From NCBI GenBank assembly GCA_950022655.1, contig OX465579.1, positions 80,735,193-80,799,192 of the forward strand: DNA of 64,000 nucleotides, given 5' to 3'. The notes under the pieces were generated by a model that was not told where the DNA came from, searched no databases, and saw only the letters and a list, made by a program, of their open reading frames with translations. The DNA is from Alentia gelatinosa. Its lineage: Eukaryota > Annelida > Polychaeta > Phyllodocida > Polynoidae. The position numbers and the translations under genes were made by a program. Positions 57,544-64,000 of this stretch are shown in pieces (the first letter of the stretch is position 1; each line of letters starts with the position of its first letter).

Positions 57544-60409
57544 TATCTCGGTATCTAGTTTGTCATATTATACGTTATATATCACCTAAGATTTCCATTT
57601 GGAACATAAAAGAGATATACCTTTAGTGGCACCAAACGTAGTTAATATAGGGACAATGATTTATTCCCGAAGTAATAAGGCACTATGAGATATGACTTGA
57701 GCACAACTAATGACCTGGCGCTCACGGCTGGTTAGGTGGGCACCGAGGTGGGAGGTGACCCGAGGACCTCACAGGCGCCCCCTAGCGTCGATCCGCGCCG
57801 GAAGCGAGCCAGGAGGATCAAAGGGATGTGGATCATGCCGCCCCTACTGAGCACACACAGGTGGGCCACAGGTGTAATTACACACCTAGAGATAGCGGAA
57901 CACATACCTGCATGCTGGCCGTCTCTGCCGAACCATGCTGATTTATTGTACGACTCCAGTGACTGGAATTCATGAACTCGGATAATATAGATCACTACTT
58001 TGACATATACATTAAAGACTGCATTGGCATATATATGTTGGATACATCACTACAATTGATATTATATCTATGTAAATAATTCGATTCACCAGTCCATTGA
58101 CAGACAAGTGAATTGAATCATCTGCGGGTCCTTAGATCGAGGACATATTTCCAAGACGATACCAGGGAAGTGTCTCATAGACAAGGTGTTGCATAAACCT
58201 GTTGGGTTGAGACGATCACTGATGGCTTGAGACCCATTTGAATGTAGCTGTGCCATACAAGCTTAGTCCGAGAGACTTTGACTGCCTAGCAGACAGTCAG
58301 AGAGCACAACCGCTTATTCCCATAGTACAAAATATCAGTTCCTTGGTTCTCTGTAATCCTGTCAATGTTAGTGCATGTTTATGCTCCCTTACCTTCAGAA
58401 ATGTATAATAATTCCTTTTTTATGATTAAACTCCTGTTTTGTTCCTTTGTGTTACTTTTGGGAGCCTTTTTTGTACAACTCATTTAACCACATTTTACAA
58501 CTTCCTACTCATGTCGGCCATATTTGATAAACTGGCAATCCCGTGTGTGGGATGTGCTGCACTTTTGAAACTGCCATTCTCTTATTTTTGGCGCCTGCAG
58601 AATGCATTGACATGGATTTTACAAACACTGGCTGTTCTATTAGTTAGAACTAATGCAAAAGTATAAAATTACTGTCATTTTACTGCATTTTGCCTCAAGA
58701 AACTGTCTACCACAAAATCAGAAAGATTCAACCTATATCTATATGAAAAATGGCTGCTGAGCTGAGCTGTACCAATCTGGTCCACCATTTAGCCCAGGGC
58801 TATATTGGACTGCTCTCTGACTGTCTGCACCGCTTGACAGTCAGAGCCTCTCGAACTATACATGCTCAGATAAGATACTTCAACTATGCAACGGAAACGG
58901 TCATCAACGATCGTCACGACTGCAAAATACTTCCCAGACTTTCCTTCTGACAGGATTCTGTAATTACAGAACCATATTTGAAATCGAATCTTTAGGACCG
59001 ACCTTAATGAGACAGACGTGGTGGTATATCTAAATATCTGCTAACATTCTTTAATGGATGACATCGGGTTCAATACTCTCGGAAATTCACCCATGCTGAC
59101 TCATTGAATTTAGACACATATGAATTTAATTCCGTCGAAAAAGATACGAAGCAGTAATACATTGTGGAAATACCGGGTGCGCACTGATGCAAGTATTGGC
59201 GTCGACTTGAAAACTACTTCAAACTCAGGTATTATTAGATTATCTCTACAGAGAATCTAATTGGAACTCTGGCGTTATTAGCGTCAATTGTCCACCTCTA
59301 TTGTGTCATACATATATATACTGTACCTCTTGAGTGGCAGGCTTATACCGGCTCGTCCCCACCTGTATCATTAAAACTTGAGTACCCTGAGATTGCCTGC
59401 CAGTATTCTGAACAGAAACACACTCCCACAACGATTTCAGACGCCCTACGCATTTAAAACTCTGTTGAAGCCGTATGAACATAGCAAATAGGGGCCAGAC
59501 ACAGGGCCTCTGCACAGAAAGTGGAATGGCATTCAAAGCCTTCTGTTTACATTCCTTCACCTCTACACGCTGTCACCCTCGCAAAGATTTACACCCCCTG
59601 AAAATTGACTCCTCCTTGTAGCGGCCTCAACCTCAAACACATCCGTCCACGAAAAAAGATGGACATTCATCCTTGTGAATAAAACGAGAGAGAGGAAGAT
59701 GGGAGGGGGTGAAGGGGAGCAGAGACGGTCTGGCTCCAGTCTGAGGGGCCACTTATCAGCTGACTACAGCTCTATACACCACCTCAGTCACGCTCCCCAC
59801 GACCGACAAAAACCACTTAGTAGGCACCTAATCAGTGTTTCAATCGTTTGCCGTTTGCATCGCTTCGCTTGGGCGCCTCCCTTTGAATGGAAACCCAAGC
59901 CTGAACTGCTGGTCCATACCCCAGACTTGGTCTCTCTTAAGGTATTTTTTATTCATTGTCTCGCCTTTGGACGCACATATATTGTCGCTCCAACCCGGCT
60001 GGCTGAGTTAGAATGGTTCGGTGGAGATGAGATAGCGTGAGATAGATGGTAGACGAAATGTGTGATAGGGTCACTGAAGCGTAAACAGTGCATCGGGGCT
60101 CACGCCTGGCAAGGATCTGCCCTACTCTGGATCTTCTACTCTGTCGTAAAACAACCTGATTTGTCCTCACCCACAAAATATATTCCACTCGCCGCGTCTC
60201 ACGATTTAAAACTAAGGTTCAATGATCCTCTCTTCCCCCACAAGATTCACACTCTTCGTCTCGTAAAAAGCGCCCAACAATCACCTCCGTCACAAAACCT
60301 CTTGCCTGCTCCATATCGATACATCACCCCATACCACTCTATTCTCGCCCCTCTTCTTCACACACACAATCACTCTTCTTAGCTACTAAACGCAATGCTA
60401 AATTGAATA
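57544..60409. other. non-coding; no gene seen
   Basis: Frames around 57736-57975 and 59675-60040 show no recognisable domain. A weak third copy of the 43.9/50.1-kb repeat lies at about 59240-59290. From 60150 the plus strand becomes pyrimidine-rich. Confidence 0.5.
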
Positions 60410-60423
60410 CCCCCCCCCCCCCC
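60410..60423 (+). repeat. C homopolymer tract
   Basis: Fourteen consecutive C at the end of a pyrimidine-rich stretch. Confidence 0.85.
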
Positions 60424-63400
60424 AAATACCAATGTTCAGACTCCACTTCACTTCTTAGCACTGCACGTAATTACCAGTCACTTCTTTAATACTAAACATT
60501 CACAAACCAAAAGTGCTGAATGTAGTCAGTCTACCGGCCTATTTCCTGTGTAAGTGCCTTTTATTACATTACTGCCTATTATGATGAAGTGATAATTACT
60601 GTTGATGAGTGTATGAATATAGGTGTACCATGAGGGTTTAACTTCAGGTCATTCTATGCCATGAATAACTTGAAAAATAGGAACCTTCATCTCATCTCTT
60701 TCTGGCCCTTTCGACATCAAGAATATTTCCGCAATATAGCATGTTTATACACCTCTATGCAACACAACAGCATATATGCCCACACCAATACAACACCATA
60801 AGTGATTTTTCCCCCAGCAGCCAGTGGGCCACACAGTAGAACCGCACTCTCAGTACCTGCAGATTGCCTCGTGACCTTCCAATTATACACTCGTCTATCG
60901 TTCATAATTGCAATGCCTTTCCTGATTGTGACCAGAATATATGAATGACGTGCCTCTTACTGTTGGTAATATGGACCGGTAATACCAGACGTAATTTACA
61001 TCAAGCACTGCCGCTTCTGTATTACTATGTTCGCACTCCTATCGTGATTTAGTGTTCAAGGGGGCTATATGATGACTATCAAGGTGTATGGAGTTCGCAC
61101 GATATTTCACTGGAATTTCTATCAGTGGTTTTTAATTACCGAACATCATTCAATGAGTTTACCCCGCCAACAAGGGGAGAAGGCTGGGAAATGGAGCCAG
61201 GCGAATTGGTTTGAAAGGTAGGTGGGGTGGTTTGAGTAAGAAAGTGGTTCGATAAACCGGTGGGTGCTTTAGGATTGGTTGGTTTGCAGGATAGATAAGC
61301 CTACAAAATTGAGTTGGAATAGGGGATAGATTAGGTGGCGCGATCGACCGCAGAGATCGGGTGGGGGATTAAAGGGACGCACGGCTGGAAATGCAAGGAG
61401 TCACAGGTGCGACGTCCACAGATGGCTAAGAAAAACTGTCATACAGATAAGCCAGGTACACGCCCAGGTCAGGCAGGTGGGCGGTCGGGATGAGGCACGG
61501 GGTGAGGGGCTGAAGGGCCGGGATCAGCGGGCGTGCGGGCGGGTGGCCAATGAGACGGACAGGGACATGGGGACGAGGGGCATTCACAGGGAACAGGTGG
61601 GCGGTGGATGTAATACGGCCCGGCTACGAGTCAACAGGCACCCCGTCTACCAGTCCATAAACGTCACGGTGACAAATGATGCCGGGAGTGCGGAGTCTTT
61701 CAGTGGCCGTCAACTTGCCGTACACTCCCTGGCCCTCCCTCCCATCCCTCTCACGAGCGAGCTCACACCCTGCTAGACTGTGTTCCAACACAGCTTGGCA
61801 CGTCTACCGGCCGGGGGTATAGTGGAGGGCACAGAGTCACGTGACTGTTTGTTTCGGTATCATCTGCCAGGAGACTGAAATGGCGCCACTGCAGTCAGAG
61901 GACAACCACTATTATCTGCTGTTATAATGTATAGATAATCTTGAGACGATGCGAAAACCCCTCGATGGCAAATTTAACTATTTTTTTAGAATCCATTAAT
62001 ACCTACCCCCGCCACCTAGTGTTTTGCTTCGCGTCGAGGGCAAGATGGTCATCTCCATAACTCAATAGCTATGTGCCCTATAAAGACGTAGGGTTCCCTA
62101 CATCTTGTAGTTAGTTTTGGAAAATTCCATACTTACAATACAAGGTATTTCCTACTCTTTGTTTTCATATTTGCTTCGTTTTATGATCGTTCATTGCCCT
62201 CCCCCTATTTCATTGCACTATTATGTAACTTGAATGATGGGTCTCCGAATCCCTATACAGAGGTTTCAACAACTCTAAACTTTTTTCACTTTTACAATAG
62301 AGGGCAGTACCGTTTACCTACTGGAAGGAAGCATGGGACTTCTTTGATATAATTCACCATAGAAAATAATGCAAAATTCTATGACTTTTGATCTCATAAG
62401 GATATCGGGAAACAGTGTTGATACCTTTTCTTGCCTTCGTTATTCTTCAAAGCGGTATACAGATTTAACAGACCTGAAATTATTGTGCAATACCTCTTGC
62501 TCATTTTGCATATCGCACATTTTCATTATCATGTCCCTCTGGTTTTCGTTAAGCTCGTACTGGGGGCAGGTAGATAACGAACCATCTGCTATCATCTATG
62601 CGTCAACAAACAAGATATCCCTGATCGACATAAGAGCACATGGAGATATGGTGGGGATCTCCTATCAGCTATCTGAATTCCCCCTGAACAGTTTGTCATA
62701 GGAAACCCACGAAGGAGATCTAATTTTCTGCAGATGATTAAGAAGCGTTAATTGATATTTTCATCAGGATGCATCAAGGAGTATAATTGTTTCATAGGGT
62801 GGCAACTAGACAACACTTATCGTATGGCGTGATGTAGTGTGAAATATATGTGTGTATTCAGAGGGGTGGTGGTAAGTAACAGAATTTCAGGATTCTGTAT
62901 TAAAGGAAATGTTATCGCGGAAGTACTTACTCAATCAATTATAAATCGATTTTAGTCTAATGATAGAAATGATATACACTTTACCAACATCATGGACTGT
63001 ATAGGTCAGTGCCAACATGTATCCATTGAAAATATACAAAGGTATAAGGTCGAGAGAAATATCAAATTCCTGGAGGTGGCGGGCACCATGCCACAGGAAC
63101 ATGAAGTTTAAGATTCTCCAATTACATGATAATATCGACGTGCTCAGTTTCAAATCACTCTGTCGGTTCTGTCAGGAATCAAAATAGCCAATTTCCCTGC
63201 CAGCAATTGCCAACGTAATGCAGTACAAATTATAGATTGGTAGCTGCGGGACCTGGGATCTCGAGTGTTTGTCGGCTCCTGGCTGCCCGTTTGCACAGTC
63301 AGGTTCGTGGGCCGATGATCATTTTACCCTTTCCCCACGGCAAACAAGTGTGCCCAGACGTTGCCATGCGTGCATGTGTAAAAGTTATCATCTATCCCAC

Positions 63401-64000
63401 CCGCGAACTCTCCTGCCACAAGCGCTGTGATAGGAAGCCCGCCCGTACATATATAAACGCCGCAGGTCTGTGTACTGGAGGTGAGTAATAGAAGCTCTAA
63501 ACACGGTGATTGATGCTGGAGGATGCACAATAACACACGTGGGCAGATTTGTATTGACACGCCGCGGATGAGAATATGAAAAGCCCACTTTCCGGGGACA
63601 ATCGACAAACTGCCTTTTAATGCAGCGTTAATTCTGTCACACTTGGCAAACGCCTGGACATGTGTATGCTGCATCGAGTACCTGTTCAGTGTGCTTGTGA
63701 GAGGAAGCTGACGTGAAATCACAGCCGCGTGGCATGCATGGTCGGATACGAGCACGAGTTTACCCGGTCATTATCGTCCGACCGTGAAGGATTCAATTTA
63801 CACTGCACTGGATTCAATGGACCAAACAGCTGAATGAGGTAATTGTCATATCACTCATATTTCTTGAGTCTGAGAGGTGGGCTCTGTTGATAAAGGTGAA
63901 GCCACCGAGTTAGTTGACCAGAAGATCAATAGCGAGCACTTCATTTTATGCTTTGTGCGGCATCATTTGTTAAGACTGGACTGTTTGTGTGAGGCTTTTG
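60424..64000. other. non-coding; no gene seen
   Basis: No recognisable frame. GC-richer text lies at 61330-61860. A TATATAAA consensus at 63450-63457, followed 23 bp later by a GAG|GTGAGTAA donor-like site, is promoter-like, but no exon can be defined. Confidence 0.5.

Overview
The window looks like repeat-rich, gene-poor DNA from a multicellular animal, most likely an invertebrate. I base this on long AT-leaning non-coding stretches, dinucleotide microsatellites, 5'-truncated and broken retrotransposons, and many small palindromic transposon remnants. There are no operons, ribosome binding sites or dense long reading frames. I could not recognise any complete host protein-coding gene, tRNA or rRNA. 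The only reading frames I can assign belong to transposable elements. I cannot name the species.

Layout. 1-8.7 kb: non-coding, with a strongly pyrimidine-biased stretch (about 2.04-2.96 kb), a single pogo/Tigger-like terminal repeat (7.01 kb) and a perfect everted AGGTCA palindrome (7.81 kb). 8.7-9.55 kb (minus): decayed DIRS-type reverse transcriptase. 11.7-12.5 kb: GAA and AT microsatellites. 13.5-13.8 kb: five copies of a short motif. 14.3-15.7 kb: a dispersed repeat followed by an unrecognised broken reading-frame cluster. 17.95-19.55 kb (minus): 5'-truncated non-LTR retrotransposon with reverse transcriptase and poly-A tail. 20.2-20.7 kb: two adjacent palindromic MITE-like elements. 21.5-22.2 kb: CpG-rich island. 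34.0-34.3, 37.3-37.7 and 56.9-57.0 kb: foldback or hairpin elements. 42.0-42.4 kb: 51/52-bp minisatellite. 44.1-44.5 kb: nested direct and inverted repeats. 47.4-48.3 kb: 892-bp non-autonomous pogo/Tigger-like element with TA flanks. 49.6-50.3 kb: second, inverted copy of the 14.3-kb repeat next to a further repeat family.

The best-defined element is a nearly complete tyrosine-recombinase retrotransposon on the minus strand at 52306-56689. It encodes gag (CCCH plus CCHC zinc motifs), reverse transcriptase (YLDD), RNase H and tyrosine recombinase. It is bounded by split direct repeats in the order A1-ORFs-B1-A2-B2, and no methyltransferase lies between RNase H and recombinase. That combination is typical of Ngaro-like rather than classical DIRS1 elements. 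Several in-frame stops and frame changes suggest that this copy is inactive. The gag, RT and RNase H segments nevertheless share one frame, interrupted only by TGA codons.

The rest of the window is best read as intergenic or intronic DNA shaped by transposition. The regulatory-looking sites noted (RFX X-box palindromes, an everted nuclear-receptor repeat, TATA-like sites, CpG-rich patches) are motif matches only.
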